From: Gallaecimonas sp. GXIMD4217 | GTDB lineage: Bacteria; Pseudomonadota; Gammaproteobacteria; Enterobacterales; Gallaecimonadaceae | Reading direction: 5' to 3' | NCBI RefSeq assembly: GCF_038087665.1 | Contig: NZ_CP149925.1 | Span: forward strand, 675,455 to 739,454 | Length of the DNA stretch: 64,000 nt | Part shown: positions 40,203 to 51,776 of the stretch, one piece after another | How positions within the stretch are numbered: position 1 is the first letter of the stretch | How the letters are laid out: the number at the start of each line of letters is the position of its first letter | Notes under the pieces: generated by a model | What the model was told of the DNA's origin: nothing | Seen by the model: only the letters and a program-made list of their open reading frames with translations | The model's database searches: none | Position numbers and translations under genes: made by a program

Positions 40203-40997
40203 ATGCGGGGAGCTCTGCTGGCGTTCCTTGTGCTGCTGGCCGGTTGCAGTGCCGACCGGCCGGCGCCGGTGAGCTCCCTGTCCTCCAACAAGCCCCTGGC
40301 CCGGGTAGTCAACTACGAGCCCATCAAGGGCAACAGCTACCGGGTCAAAAAGGGCGACACCCTCTATTCCATCGCCTTTCGCTCCGGCCAGGACTACCGG
40401 CAGCTGGCCAAGCGCAACGGCATAGCCGCCCCCTATCGCATCTTTCCCGGCCAGATCATCAGGCTGTCATGGACGGCCCCTAAGGTGGCAAAAAAGCCGC
40501 CCACCTCATCTGGTCCGAGCACTCAGAGCCGGTCACCTAAAAAGGTTGAACAGAAAACAACCAGGGCGTATGGTCAAAGCAAAGGTAACAAAAATGTTAA
40601 CAGCCAGCCGGCCGTTGGCAGCAGTGTTACCAGGCAGTGGCGATGGCCCGTCCAGGGCAAGCTGATCGCCGGTTTTTCCCACCGCCAGGACGGCAACAAG
40701 GGCATCGATATCAGTGCCCCCAGGGGAACGCCGGTTCGCGCCACCGCCGCCGGCAAGGTCGTTTATGCCGGTAGTGCCCTGCGGGGGTACGGGCGCCTGG
40801 TCATCATCAAGCACGATGACGATTACCTCAGTGCCTATGCCCATAACGACAGCCTGCAGGTCAAAGAACAACAGTGGGTCAAGGCGGGTCAAATAATAGC
40901 CCGTGTGGGTGATTCCGATAGCGAGACCGTCAAGCTACATTTCGAGATACGTTATCGCGGAACCGCAATTAACCCACTGAAAAAGTTAAAAAAATAA
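40203..40997 (+). CDS. nlpD: NlpD, LysM/LytM-domain activator of cell-wall amidase
   Basis: 264 residues, outer-membrane lipoprotein. Lipobox LLAGC at about 11-15, LysM domain [20 protein letters not shown] (about 47-66), a basic Thr/Ser linker and a LytM/M23 domain (about 145-262). The M23 metal ligands are missing ([11 protein letters not shown] and LHFEIRY only), which is the known degenerate state of NlpD; it activates AmiC rather than cutting itself. Its coding region commonly carries the rpoS promoter. Confidence 0.93.
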   Translation: MRGALLAFLVLLAGCSADRPAPVSSLSSNKPLARVVNYEPIKGNSYRVKKGDTLYSIAFRSGQDYRQLAKRNGIAAPYRIFPGQIIRLSWTAPKVAKKPPTSSGPSTQSRSPKKVEQKTTRAYGQSKGNKNVNSQPAVGSSVTRQWRWPVQGKLIAGFSHRQDGNKGIDISAPRGTPVRATAAGKVVYAGSALRGYGRLVIIKHDDDYLSAYAHNDSLQVKEQQWVKAGQIIARVGDSDSETVKLHFEIRYRGTAINPLKKLKK

Positions 40998-41073
40998 TAA
41001 TCCAATAACTAGGGAGTCTAGCGCAGAACTGAGCAACAACGTGGGTCCACCACCATATATGGGAGGCATGACT

Positions 41074-42027
41074 ATGGCCCGGAAAAACGCCAAAAAAGCC
41101 GTAACGGAATCGGAAGTGGATGTCAGGGAGCAGGGGAAAGCCAAGCGCAGCCCCGCCAAGGACGAGGAGATCACCAGCGAAGACTTCCAGAAGAGTCTCG
41201 ATGCCACCCAGCTGTACCTCAGCGAGATCGGCTTTTCGCCACTGCTGACGGCAGACGAAGAAAAATTCTATTCCCGCAAGGCCCTCAAGGGCTGCGAAGC
41301 TTCCCGCAAGCGCATGATCGAGAGCAACCTGCGCCTGGTGGTGAAGATAGCCCGCCGCTACAACAACAGGGGGCTGGCGCTGCTGGACCTCATCGAAGAA
41401 GGCAACCTCGGCCTGATCCGCGCCGTGGAAAAGTTCGATCCCGAACGCGGCTTCCGTTTTTCCACCTATGCCACCTGGTGGATCCGCCAGACCATAGAGC
41501 GGGCCATCATGAACCAGACCCGCACCATCCGCCTGCCCATCCATGTGGTCAAGGAACTGAACGTCTACCTGCGTACCGCCCGTGAACTGTCCCACAAGCT
41601 GGACCACGAGCCGACCGTGGAGGAGATCGCCACCAGCCTGGACAAGCCGGTGGACGACGTGGCCAAGATGCTGCGCCTGAACGAGCGCATCAGTTCGGTG
41701 GACACCCCCATCGGCGGTGATTCCGACAAGGCGCTGCTGGACGTCATCGCCGACGAAAAGGAAATGGGACCGGAAGGGGAGCTGCAGGACACCGACATCC
41801 GCAAGAGCCTGGTGAAATGGCTGGACGAACTCAATTCCAAGCAGCGGGAAGTGCTGGCCAGGCGCTTCGGCCTGCTGGGCTACGAGCCGGCCACCCTGGA
41901 AGACGTGGGCCGGGAGATCGGCCTGACCCGGGAGCGGGTCCGGCAGATCCAGGTGGAGGCGCTGCGCCGGTTGCGCGAGCGCCTGGCCCAGGAAGGCCTG
42001 AACTCCGAGGCGCTCTTTACCGACTGA
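41074..42027 (+). CDS. rpoS: RNA polymerase sigma factor RpoS (sigma-38)
   Basis: 317 residues, general stress and stationary-phase sigma factor. Regions: 1.2 ([21 protein letters not shown]), 2.2-2.4 ([30 protein letters not shown] in part, then [11 protein letters not shown]), 3 ([13 protein letters not shown]) and 4.2 ([19 protein letters not shown]). ATG 41074 is chosen by its GGGAGG site 7 bases upstream; ATGs at 41059 and 41068 are badly spaced. About 75 bases separate nlpD from the start, so a long leader would lie within nlpD. Convergent with mutS. Confidence 0.95.
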   Translation: MARKNAKKAVTESEVDVREQGKAKRSPAKDEEITSEDFQKSLDATQLYLSEIGFSPLLTADEEKFYSRKALKGCEASRKRMIESNLRLVVKIARRYNNRGLALLDLIEEGNLGLIRAVEKFDPERGFRFSTYATWWIRQTIERAIMNQTRTIRLPIHVVKELNVYLRTARELSHKLDHEPTVEEIATSLDKPVDDVAKMLRLNERISSVDTPIGGDSDKALLDVIADEKEMGPEGELQDTDIRKSLVKWLDELNSKQREVLARRFGLLGYEPATLEDVGREIGLTRERVRQIQVEALRRLRERLAQEGLNSEALFTD

Positions 42028-42042
42028 GCCGGGGCTCGGCCC

Positions 42043-44610
42043 CTAGAGGCTGGCCTTGAGTTCGAACAGCAGTGCCAGGGCCTGCCTGGGACTGAGATCA
42101 TCGGGATCGATGGCCTTGAGCCTGGTGATCACCTCGGGATCCTCATTGAGAGCCAGCGACAGCTGGCTTTCTGTTTTTTCTTCCCTTGCCAGCGGCGCCT
42201 CGGCGGCCGCTCCTTGGCTCTCCAGCTCCTGCAGCTTGTGGCGGGCCCGGCTCACCACCGCCTTGGGCACCCCGGCCAGCAGCGCCACCTGCAGGCCGTA
42301 GCTGCGCGAGGCCGGGCCGCTCTGCACCGCATGCATGAAGGTGACGCTGTCCTCGTGCTCCACCGCGTCCAGGTGCACGTTGTCGACACCGTCCAGCTGC
42401 TCGGCCAGGGCGGTCAGCTCGAAATAGTGGGTGGCGAACAGGGTCAGGCTGCGGCAACGTTCGGCCAGCTCCACGGCGCAGGACCAGGCCAGGGACAGGC
42501 CGTCGTAGGTGGAGGTGCCGCGGCCGATCTCGTCCATCAGCACCAGGCTGGCGGGGGTGGCGTTGTGCAAAATGGTGGCGGTCTCGGTCATCTCCACCAT
42601 GAAGGTGGAGCGGCCCGAGGCGAGATCGTCGGCGGCGCCGATGCGGGTGAAGATCCTGTCTACCAGGCCGATGCGGGCCGCCTCGGCCGGCACGAAACTG
42701 CCCATGTGCGCCATCAGGGTGATCAGCGCCGTCTGGCGCATGTAGGTGGACTTGCCGCCCATGTTGGGGCCTGTCACCACCAGCATGCGCCGCTCTGGGC
42801 TCAGGGCCACAGGGTTGGCGATGAAGGGCTCGTCCAGTACCTGCTCCACCACAGGGTGGCGGCCGCCGTCGATGCGGATGCCGGCCTCGGCCACCAGCTC
42901 CGGACGACAGTAGCCCAGGGATTCGGCCCGCTCGCAGAGGGTGTTCAGCACGTCCAGCTCGGCGGCGGCGGCGGCCATGCGCAGCAGCTCGTCCAGGTGC
43001 GGGTGGATGGCGTCGAACAGCGCCTCATAGAGCTGCTTCTCCAGGGCCAGGGCCTTGCCCTGACTGGTCAGCACCTTGTCCTCGTATTCCTTGAGTTCGG
43101 GGATGATGTAGCGCTCGGTGTTCTTCAACGTCTGGCGGCGCATGTACTCCAGGGGGGCGTTGCCGGCCTGGGCCCGGGAGATCTCGATGAAATAGCCGTG
43201 CACCTTGTTGTAACCCACCTTGAGGGTGGACAGGCCGGTGCGCTCCCGCTCCCGCAGTTCGATGCGTTCCAGGAAGTCGGTGGCGCCCTTGGCCAGGGCG
43301 CGGTATTCGTCCAGCTCGGCGTGGTAGCCGGCCTTGATCACGCCGCCGTCGCGGATGATGACCGGCGGATTGTCGATGATGGCCCGCTCCAGCAGCTCGT
43401 GGAGCTGTGGCAGGGGGCTGAGATCCCGGGCCAGGGCGGCCAGGCGTGCGCTGTTGGCTTCGGCCAGCAGATCCTGCAGCAGCGGCAGGGTGCCAAGGGC
43501 GTTCCTGAGCCTGACCATGTCCCTGGGCCGGGCCGAGCGCAGGGCTACCCGCGCCAGTACCCGCTCTATGTCGCCCACCTGCCTGAGGCCGTCCCGAAGC
43601 GGCTCGGCCAGGGCCGCATCCTGCAAGGCACCGATGGTATCCAGGCGGCCGTTGATGGTGTCCAGGCAGCGCAGCGGCCTGTGGATCCAGCGCTGCAGCA
43701 GCCGCGAGCCCATGGCGGTGGCGCACTTGTCCAGCACCGCCGCCAGGGTGTTCTCGGTCTGGCCGGACAGGCTGACGGTCAGCTCCAGGTTGCGCCTGGT
43801 GGCGGCGTCCAGCACCACGGCGTCGTCTTCGGTTTCCATCTTGATGCCGCGGATATGGGGCAGGGCGGTGCGCTGGGTGTCCTTCAAATACTGCAGCAGG
43901 CAGCCGGCGGCGCACAGGCCCAGCCTGGCGTCCTGGACCCCGAAGCCCACCAGATCCTGGGTACCGAACTGGCCGGTGAGGGTGCGCTGGGCGGTGTCGA
44001 GGTCGAACTCCCACTGGGGCCGGCGGCGGATGCCGGCACGGTCGCCCAGCTGGCTGGCGTCATAGTCTTCCGGGTAGAGCAGCTCGGCCGGGTTGGTGCG
44101 TTGCAGCTCGGCCCTGAGGGCTTCCAGATCGGCGGGCTCGCTGACCACGAAGCGGCCCGAGGCCACGTCCAGGGTGGCGTAGCCGTAGCGGCCCTTGCGC
44201 TCGAACAGGGCCGCCAGCAGGTTGTCGCGGCGCTCCTTGAGCAGGGCCTCGTCGGAGAGGGTGCCTGGGGTGACGATGCGCACCACCTTGCGTTCCACCG
44301 GCCCCTTGGCGGTGGCGGGATCGCCTATCTGTTCGCAGATGGCCACCGACTGGCCCAGCTCCACCAGGCGGGCCAGGTAACCTTCCACCGCATGGTAGGG
44401 CACCCCGGCCATGGGGATCTTGCTGCCGCCGCTCTGGCCGCGGGCGGTCAGGGAGATGTCCAGCAGCTCGGCGGCGCGCTTGGCGTCGTCGTAGAAAAGC
44501 TCGTAGAAATCGCCCATGCGATAGAACAGCAGCACGTCGGGGTGCTGGGCCTTGATGCGCAGATATTGCTGCATCATGGGGGTATGGCTTTCGATGGGTT
44601 GCGAGGTCAT
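42043..44610 (-). CDS. mutS: DNA mismatch repair protein MutS
   Basis: 855 residues. N-terminal mismatch-recognition Phe-x-Glu lies in [17 protein letters not shown] (about 27-43). The ATPase has Walker [15 protein letters not shown] (about 608-621), Walker B ([16 protein letters not shown]) and THYFE. The C-terminus holds the dimer/tetramer region ending in [14 protein letters not shown] 44610 gives [16 protein letters not shown], length-matched to E. coli. In-frame starts at 44625 and 44637 are alternatives. The stop is 15 bases from rpoS. Confidence 0.95.
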   Translation of the reverse strand: MTSQPIESHTPMMQQYLRIKAQHPDVLLFYRMGDFYELFYDDAKRAAELLDISLTARGQSGGSKIPMAGVPYHAVEGYLARLVELGQSVAICEQIGDPATAKGPVERKVVRIVTPGTLSDEALLKERRDNLLAALFERKGRYGYATLDVASGRFVVSEPADLEALRAELQRTNPAELLYPEDYDASQLGDRAGIRRRPQWEFDLDTAQRTLTGQFGTQDLVGFGVQDARLGLCAAGCLLQYLKDTQRTALPHIRGIKMETEDDAVVLDAATRRNLELTVSLSGQTENTLAAVLDKCATAMGSRLLQRWIHRPLRCLDTINGRLDTIGALQDAALAEPLRDGLRQVGDIERVLARVALRSARPRDMVRLRNALGTLPLLQDLLAEANSARLAALARDLSPLPQLHELLERAIIDNPPVIIRDGGVIKAGYHAELDEYRALAKGATDFLERIELRERERTGLSTLKVGYNKVHGYFIEISRAQAGNAPLEYMRRQTLKNTERYIIPELKEYEDKVLTSQGKALALEKQLYEALFDAIHPHLDELLRMAAAAAELDVLNTLCERAESLGYCRPELVAEAGIRIDGGRHPVVEQVLDEPFIANPVALSPERRMLVVTGPNMGGKSTYMRQTALITLMAHMGSFVPAEAARIGLVDRIFTRIGAADDLASGRSTFMVEMTETATILHNATPASLVLMDEIGRGTSTYDGLSLAWSCAVELAERCRSLTLFATHYFELTALAEQLDGVDNVHLDAVEHEDSVTFMHAVQSGPASRSYGLQVALLAGVPKAVVSRARHKLQELESQGAAAEAPLAREEKTESQLSLALNEDPEVITRLKAIDPDDLSPRQALALLFELKASL

Positions 44611-44672
44611 CTGGGCTGTCTGCATAATGGAAATCACAAGCCAGACAGTCTACCAGAACGAGTATTTTCCGT

Positions 44673-45176
44673 ATGCATGAGAAGGCCCCGGCCGTCGAGG
44701 ATTTGGCCAGTGAACTGGGCGTGCGCCTGAAGGCCCTGGGCAAGAGGGTGACCACCGCCGAGTCCTGCACCGGTGGCCTGGTGGCGGCGGCCATCACCTC
44801 GGTGGCGGGCAGCTCCAGCTGGTTCGACGAAGCCTTCGTCACCTATGCCAATGCCGCCAAGCTGCGCCGGCTCGGGGTCAGCGATCAGAGCCTGGCCCGG
44901 GACGGTGCCGTCAGCCAGGCGGTGGTGGAGCAGATGGCCAGGGGCGCACTTGAGGCCGCCGGCGCCGATCTGGCCGTGGCCATCAGCGGTATCGCCGGCC
45001 CGGACGGCGGCAGCGCCGACAAGCCGGTGGGCACCGTCTGGTTGGCCTGGGCCAGCGAGCAGGGGGTGACCAGCCGCAAGCTGGTCTTCGACGGCGACCG
45101 CCAGGCGGTGCGCCAGCAGGCCACGGCGGCGGCCCTGCAGGGCCTGCTGGAAAGCCCTGCCTTAAACAGGGCTTGA
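44673..45176 (+). CDS. pncC: Nicotinamide-nucleotide amidase PncC (CinA C-terminal type)
   Basis: 167 residues. Deamidates NMN to nicotinate mononucleotide in the NAD recycling route. [19 protein letters not shown] (about 28-46) with the catalytic Ser and [17 protein letters not shown] then [11 protein letters not shown] are the family core. Precedes recA, as in many gammaproteobacteria; the recA promoter begins inside its last codons. Confidence 0.92.
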   Translation: MHEKAPAVEDLASELGVRLKALGKRVTTAESCTGGLVAAAITSVAGSSSWFDEAFVTYANAAKLRRLGVSDQSLARDGAVSQAVVEQMARGALEAAGADLAVAISGIAGPDGGSADKPVGTVWLAWASEQGVTSRKLVFDGDRQAVRQQATAAALQGLLESPALNRA

Positions 45177-45200
45177 TACTGTACGGTCATACAGTATACT
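45173..45200 (+). promoter_or_regulatory. recA promoter with LexA (SOS) box
   Basis: TACTGTACGGTCATACAGTA (45177-45196) is a near-consensus LexA operator (CTGT, 8 nt, ACAG). TTGATA (45173-45178) and TATACT (45195-45200), 16 bases apart, flank it, the same arrangement as in E. coli recA. The -35 overlaps the pncC stop region. Confidence 0.95.
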
Positions 45201-45256
45201 TGACCTCAATTCCTTATTACTCAGTCTCCGGTTGGACCGGACATCGTGGAGCAGCT

Positions 45257-46297
45257 ATGGACGACAACAAACAGAAGGCCCTTACCGCGGCCCTGGGTCA
45301 GATCGAACGTCAATTTGGCAAGGGATCCATCATGCGCCTGGGTGACGCATCCGTGCTGGACATCGAATCGGTCTCCACCGGTTCCCTGACCCTGGATATC
45401 GCCCTGGGCATCGGCGGCCTGCCGTTCGGCCGTATCGTCGAGATCTACGGTCCCGAATCCTCCGGTAAGACCACCCTGACCCTGCAGGTCATCGCCGAAG
45501 CCCAGAAGGCCGGCAAGACCTGTGCCTTCGTGGATGCCGAACACGCCCTGGATCCCGTCTATGCCCGTAAGCTGGGCGTGAACGTGGACGAGCTGCTGGT
45601 GTCCCAGCCCGATACCGGCGAGCAGGCCCTGGAGATCTGCGACATGCTGGTGCGCAGCGGCGCCGTGGACGTGGTCATCGTCGACTCCGTCGCCGCCCTG
45701 ACCCCCAAGGCCGAGATCGAAGGCGAGATGGGCGACTCCCACGTGGGCCTGCAGGCGCGCCTGATGTCCCAGGCCCTGCGCAAGCTCACCGCCAACATCA
45801 AGAAGTCCAACACCCTGTGTATCTTCATCAACCAGATCCGCATGAAGATCGGTGTCATGTTTGGCAACCCCGAGACCACCACAGGCGGTAACGCCCTCAA
45901 GTTCTATTCCTCCGTACGCCTGGACATTCGCCGCATCGGTGCCATCAAGGACGGCGACGAAGTGGTGGGTAACGAGACCCGGGTCAAGGTGGTCAAGAAC
46001 AAGGTGGCGCCGCCGTTCAAGCAGGCCGAATTCCAGATCCTCTACGGCCAGGGCACCAGCAAGGAAGCCGAGCTCATCGACCTGGGCGTGGCCAACAAGC
46101 TGGTCGACAAGTCCGGCGCCTGGTACGCCTACCAGGGCGACAAGATAGGCCAGGGTAAGGCCAACGCCGTGCGCTTCCTGAAGGAAAACCTGGACGTGGC
46201 CGCCGAGCTGGAAGCCAAGCTCCGCGAGATGCTGATGCCCCAATCCCAGCCCCAGGGTGAAGAGGCCCAGCTGGAAGAGGCCGGAGAAGAGATCTGA
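45257..46297 (+). CDS. recA: Recombinase RecA
   Basis: 346 residues. Walker [11 protein letters not shown] (66-75 approx), [14 protein letters not shown] (Walker B), L1 [20 protein letters not shown] (in part), the [22 protein letters not shown] region (in part) and an acidic C-terminal tail. Catalyses strand exchange and LexA cleavage. The downstream recX shares its stop codon's bases. Confidence 0.97.
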   Translation: MDDNKQKALTAALGQIERQFGKGSIMRLGDASVLDIESVSTGSLTLDIALGIGGLPFGRIVEIYGPESSGKTTLTLQVIAEAQKAGKTCAFVDAEHALDPVYARKLGVNVDELLVSQPDTGEQALEICDMLVRSGAVDVVIVDSVAALTPKAEIEGEMGDSHVGLQARLMSQALRKLTANIKKSNTLCIFINQIRMKIGVMFGNPETTTGGNALKFYSSVRLDIRRIGAIKDGDEVVGNETRVKVVKNKVAPPFKQAEFQILYGQGTSKEAELIDLGVANKLVDKSGAWYAYQGDKIGQGKANAVRFLKENLDVAAELEAKLREMLMPQSQPQGEEAQLEEAGEEI

Positions 46298-46749
46298 GTC
46301 AGGACGATATCGAGCAGGCGGCCCTTCGCCTGCTCTCCCTTCGCGAACACAGCCCCCGCGAGCTTGCCAACAAACTGGCTCGTCGGGGCTTTTCTTCATC
46401 TGAAATTCAGCCCCTCCTTGAGAAGCTGCTTGCGCATGGCTGGCTGGACCATTACCGTTATGCCGAAAGCGCCCTGCGGCGCCTGCTGGGAAAAGGCTAT
46501 GGCCCAATGCGGGTGATGGCCGAGCTGACCCAGAAGGGGATCCCCGAGGCCATCCAGCGCCAGGTACTGGCCGAGTCCGAGCCGGACTGGTTTGAGCTGG
46601 CACAACAAGCCTATAATAAGCGGTTTTCCGACACGGCCATTGGTGACCGCAAGGACTGGGCCAAGCGCGCCCGCTACCTCAGTTACCGGGGATTCACCAA
46701 CGAACAGATCATGGAAGTGCTGACACAGGCCAGTGGTCAGTGCGACTAG
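46294..46749 (+). CDS. recX: RecX, regulator of RecA, with a CTG start
   Basis: 151 residues from CTG 46294, which overlaps the recA stop (CTGA). Helical repeats [21 protein letters not shown] (in part), [27 protein letters not shown] and the C-terminal [20 protein letters not shown] match RecX. The first ATG in frame (46507) would delete the first 71 residues. No ATG, GTG or TTG occurs between the in-frame stop at 46258 and 46507, and GGAG lies 7 bases before the CTG. RecX inhibits RecA filament extension; co-transcription with recA is expected. Confidence 0.85.
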   Translation: MSQDDIEQAALRLLSLREHSPRELANKLARRGFSSSEIQPLLEKLLAHGWLDHYRYAESALRRLLGKGYGPMRVMAELTQKGIPEAIQRQVLAESEPDWFELAQQAYNKRFSDTAIGDRKDWAKRARYLSYRGFTNEQIMEVLTQASGQCD

Positions 46750-46771
46750 AAGTGACACTAAGGCAATTTTG

Positions 46772-49393
<2,622 letters not shown>

Positions 49394-49405
49394 CAGGGAG
49401 CGATA

Positions 49406-50662
49406 GTGGCCTTATATGTGCAGAAGTTTGGCGGCACCTCGGTAGGCTCCCTGGAGCGTATCGAGGCGGTGGCCAAGCGCATCATCCAAAGCCGGCAGGC
49501 CGGCCATGAGGTGGTGGTGGTGGTCTCGGCCATGGCGGGCGAGACCAACCGCCTCATCGACATGGCCAGCACCATCAGCGACAAGCCGGAGCCCCGGGAG
49601 CTGGACGTGCTGCTGGCCACCGGCGAGCAGGTGACCATTGCCCTGCTGGCCATGGCCCTCAACCGCATGGGGCAGCCGGCCCTGTCCATGACCGGCGACC
49701 AGGTGCAGATCCGCACCGACGGCCGCCACGGCCGCGCCCGCATCAGCGAAGTACAGACCGACGCCATCCGCGCCGCCCTGGCCAAGGGCCAGGTGGTGGT
49801 CATCGCCGGTTTCCAGGGGCGCAGCCAGGAAAACGCCATAACCACTTTGGGCCGGGGCGGCTCCGATACCACGGCGGTGGCCGTGGCGGCCGCCCTCAAG
49901 GCCGACGAATGCCAGATCTACACGGACGTGGACGGTGTCTACACCACGGACCCGCGCATCGAACCCAGGGCCAGGAAGATGGACAGCATCACCTTCGAGG
50001 AGATGCTGGAACTGTCCAGCCTGGGCGCCAAGGTGTTGCAAATCCGCTCCGTGGAGTATGCTGGAAAATACAACGTGCCCCTGCGGGTACTGTCCAGCTT
50101 CAACGAGGGTGAAGGAACCCTGATCACCTACGAAGGGCTTGATATGGAACATCCTTTGGTTTCAGGAATTGCCTACAATCTGGATGAAGCCAGGTTGACG
50201 GTAACGGCCGTACCGGAGAAACCAGACATGGCGGCAGCCCTGCTGGAGCCCATCTCCGAAGCCGGCATCGAGGTGGACATGATAGTCCAGTCGGTGGCGG
50301 ACGAAGGGCGTAGTGATTTTTCCTTTACGGTGCATCGCCAGGACTACGAAAGGGCCAAGGCCCTGGTCCAGGCGAGCGCCAAAGCGGTCGGCGCCGGCGC
50401 CGTCCTTGGCGACGCCAACATCGCCAAGGTCAGCATCGTCGGTGTCGGCATGAAGAGCCATGCTGGCGTGGCCAGCAAGATGTTCCGTGTACTGGGTGAT
50501 GAGGGTATCAACATCCAGCTGATATCCACTTCGGAGATCAAGATCTCCGTGGTGGTGGATGAAAAGTACATGGAACTCTGCGTCCGTTCCCTGCATCAGG
50601 CCTTTGCGCTGGATCAGGTCGAGGGCGGGCTCTTGGAAGAAGGTAAGGGCCAACCTGCTTGA
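49406..50662 (+). CDS. lysC: Aspartate kinase, Lys/Thr-regulated type
   Basis: 418 residues. First step of the lysine/threonine/methionine family. VQKFGGTSVG (about 5-14), GRGGSDTTA (about 150-158) and two ACT domains after residue 245. GTG 49406. An internal in-frame ATG (50144) with AAGGG 6 bases upstream begins a 172-residue C-terminal piece, the arrangement of the alpha/beta aspartokinases of Bacillus and Corynebacterium. The alaS stop is 12 bases before, too close for a riboswitch. Confidence 0.94.
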   Translation: MALYVQKFGGTSVGSLERIEAVAKRIIQSRQAGHEVVVVVSAMAGETNRLIDMASTISDKPEPRELDVLLATGEQVTIALLAMALNRMGQPALSMTGDQVQIRTDGRHGRARISEVQTDAIRAALAKGQVVVIAGFQGRSQENAITTLGRGGSDTTAVAVAAALKADECQIYTDVDGVYTTDPRIEPRARKMDSITFEEMLELSSLGAKVLQIRSVEYAGKYNVPLRVLSSFNEGEGTLITYEGLDMEHPLVSGIAYNLDEARLTVTAVPEKPDMAAALLEPISEAGIEVDMIVQSVADEGRSDFSFTVHRQDYERAKALVQASAKAVGAGAVLGDANIAKVSIVGVGMKSHAGVASKMFRVLGDEGINIQLISTSEIKISVVVDEKYMELCVRSLHQAFALDQVEGGLLEEGKGQPA

Positions 50663-50686
50663 GCGGCACGGGGTTGACCCTATACT
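50659..50686 (+). promoter_or_regulatory. Putative csrA promoter
   Basis: TTGAGC (50659-50664), 16 bases, TATACT (50681-50686). Lies at the lysC stop, about 50 bases before csrA. A GGAGC ribosome site follows. Confidence 0.6.
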
Positions 50687-50736
50687 AAGTTCAAAACTAA
50701 GCAAAAAAAGCGGCTTTGGTTGCAAGGAGCGTAGCG

Positions 50737-50931
50737 ATGTTGATTCTGACTCGTCGTGTCGGTGAGACCCTGATGATCGGTGACGAAGTCACCGTCACCG
50801 TACTGGGTGTGAAGGGTAATCAGGTACGGATCGGCGTGAATGCGCCGAAAGAGGTGTCTGTACACCGTGAAGAGATCTACCAGCGTATCCAGTCCGAGAA
50901 GGGCGAGGGTGACGTGGAAGGTAACTACTGA
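50737..50931 (+). CDS. csrA: Carbon storage regulator CsrA
   Basis: 64 residues. Post-transcriptional regulator binding GGA motifs in mRNA leaders. [20 protein letters not shown] and [20 protein letters not shown] are the conserved beta-strand and Arg/Ile RNA-binding surfaces. BarA, also in the window, controls its titration through UvrY-dependent small RNAs (established in relatives). The AAGGAGC site is itself a GGA motif, so autoregulation is possible. Confidence 0.96.
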   Translation: MLILTRRVGETLMIGDEVTVTVLGVKGNQVRIGVNAPKEVSVHREEIYQRIQSEKGEGDVEGNY

Positions 50932-50951
50932 GTTCAGGTAGAAACCGGCAG

Positions 50952-50987
50952 AAGCGGCAATTCATTTCGATGATTGCCGCTTTTTTG
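50952..50987 (+). terminator. Terminator after csrA
   Basis: AAGCGGCAAT (50952-50961) pairs with ATTGCCGCTT (50973-50982), followed by a T-run. Separates csrA from the tRNA cluster. Confidence 0.9.
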
Positions 50988-51037
50988 TACCTCTTGGTCA
51001 AAGGCTGTGCAACCGGTTAAAAACGGAGGGAAAGTGT

Positions 51038-51065
51038 TTGACTTGCCCTCTCAATCCGGTAATAT
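51038..51065 (+). promoter_or_regulatory. Promoter of the tRNA-Ser/tRNA-Arg cluster
   Basis: TTGACT (51038-51043), 16 bases, TAATAT (51060-51065). The first tRNA starts 15 bases after the -10, and the discriminator is C/G-rich, as in stringently controlled stable-RNA promoters. Confidence 0.8.
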
Positions 51066-51079
51066 TCGCATCCGTCAAC

Positions 51080-51170
51080 GGTGAGGTGGCCGAGTGGCTG
51101 AAGGCGCTCCCCTGCTAAGGGAGTATGGGTCAAAAGCCCATCGAGGGTTCGAATCCCTCCCTCACCGCCA
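51080..51170 (+). tRNA. serV: tRNA-Ser (anticodon GCT)
   Basis: 91 bases with a long variable arm. Acceptor GGTGAGG pairs with CCTCACC, and CCA is encoded. Anticodon loop CTGCTAA gives GCT. Placement after csrA and before tRNA-Arg genes matches serV of E. coli. Confidence 0.95.
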
Positions 51171-51178
51171 TTGACAAC

Positions 51179-51255
51179 GCGCTCGTAGCTCAGCTGGATA
51201 GAGTACCTGGCTACGAACCAGGCGGTCGGAGGTTCGAATCCTCCCGAGCGCGCCA
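51179..51255 (+). tRNA. tRNA-Arg (anticodon ACG), copy 1
   Basis: 77 bases. Acceptor GCGCTCG/CGAGCGC, anticodon ACG in the loop CTACGAA, TTCGAATC T-loop, encoded CCA. A34 is expected to be edited to inosine by TadA. Confidence 0.95.
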
Positions 51256-51268
51256 TATTTTCGAAAGG

Positions 51269-51295
51269 ACGCTTACTTACGGTAAGCGTTTTTTT
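51269..51295 (+). terminator. Terminator-like hairpin inside the tRNA cluster
   Basis: ACGCTTAC (51269-51276) pairs with GTAAGCGT (51282-51289), and seven Ts run from 51289. It lies between tRNA-Arg copies 1 and 2 and may lower the supply of the downstream copies or give a separate processing end. Confidence 0.6.
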
Positions 51296-51308
51296 GTCTC
51301 AGAACAAC

Positions 51309-51385
51309 GCGTCCGTAGCTCAGCTGGATAGAGTACCTGGCTACGAACCAGGCGGTCGGAGGTTCGAATCCTCCCGGACGCGCCA
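51309..51385 (+). tRNA. tRNA-Arg (anticodon ACG), copy 2
   Basis: 77 bases. The body is identical to copy 1, but the acceptor is GCGTCCG/CGGACGC: two paired positions changed together, keeping the helix. Encoded CCA. Confidence 0.95.
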
Positions 51386-51416
51386 TATTAAAACGGCCTC
51401 TGGCCTAAAGAACTGC

Positions 51417-51493
51417 GCGCTCGTAGCTCAGCTGGATAGAGTACCTGGCTACGAACCAGGCGGTCGGAGGTTCGAATCCTCCCGAGCGCGCCA
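51417..51493 (+). tRNA. tRNA-Arg (anticodon ACG), copy 3
   Basis: 77 bases, same acceptor as copy 1. Its 3' end and the following CCATTATT are repeated exactly at 51617-51637, past a 118-base insert. Confidence 0.95.
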
Positions 51494-51637
51494 TTATTGA
51501 AATACTGGATTGATAGGGAAAGAGTCACGGCCATCCCTGGCGGTTCATTCCGGCTCAGTCATCCAGACTTCGCGTTCGCCAGCGCCAAAAGCAATGCTTT
51601 TGGCTTCGAGGCTCACCCTCCCGAGCGCGCCATTATT
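51478..51637. repeat. 21-bp duplication of the tRNA-Arg 3' end around a 118-bp insert
   Basis: 51478-51498 and 51617-51637 are identical over 21 bases and cover the last part of tRNA-Arg copy 3 plus CATTATT. Between them, 51499-51616 contains no gene but has CCATCCCTGGCGGTTCATTC (51531-51550) and the hairpin core CAAAAGCAATGCTTTTG (about 51586-51602). The layout is that of attL/attR-like sites around a very small insert. Confidence 0.75.
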
Positions 51638-51668
51638 CAAAAACGGCCATTGGCCCAAAAATAACAAC

Positions 51669-51745
51669 GCGTCCGTAGCTCAGCTGGATAGAGTACCTGG
51701 CTACGAACCAGGCGGTCGGAGGTTCGAATCCTCCCGGACGCGCCA
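51669..51745 (+). tRNA. tRNA-Arg (anticodon ACG), copy 4
   Basis: 77 bases, same acceptor as copy 2. Last tRNA of the cluster, followed directly by a terminator. Confidence 0.95.
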
Positions 51746-51751
51746 CCCTTG

Positions 51752-51776
51752 AAAAGCCACCTTCGGGTGGCTTTTT
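51752..51776 (+). terminator. Terminator of the tRNA cluster
   Basis: 10-bp stem AAAAGCCACC / GGTGGCTTTT closed by a stable TTCG tetraloop and followed by Ts. Confidence 0.92.

Noticed and set aside
42214..44730. Long plus-strand frame opposite mutS
   Set aside because: Same artefact of strong third-position G/C; MutS motifs fix the coding strand.
46507..46749. Short recX starting at ATG 46507
   Set aside because: RecX homology continues upstream for 71 residues in the same frame; the CTG at 46294 with a ribosome site explains it better.
49394..49405. Lysine riboswitch before lysC
   Set aside because: Only 12 bases lie between alaS and lysC.
51140..51760. Small proteins read through the tRNA genes (repeated VAQLDRVPGYEPGGRRFES)
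   Set aside because: These are translations of tRNA-Arg sequence, a common false call.
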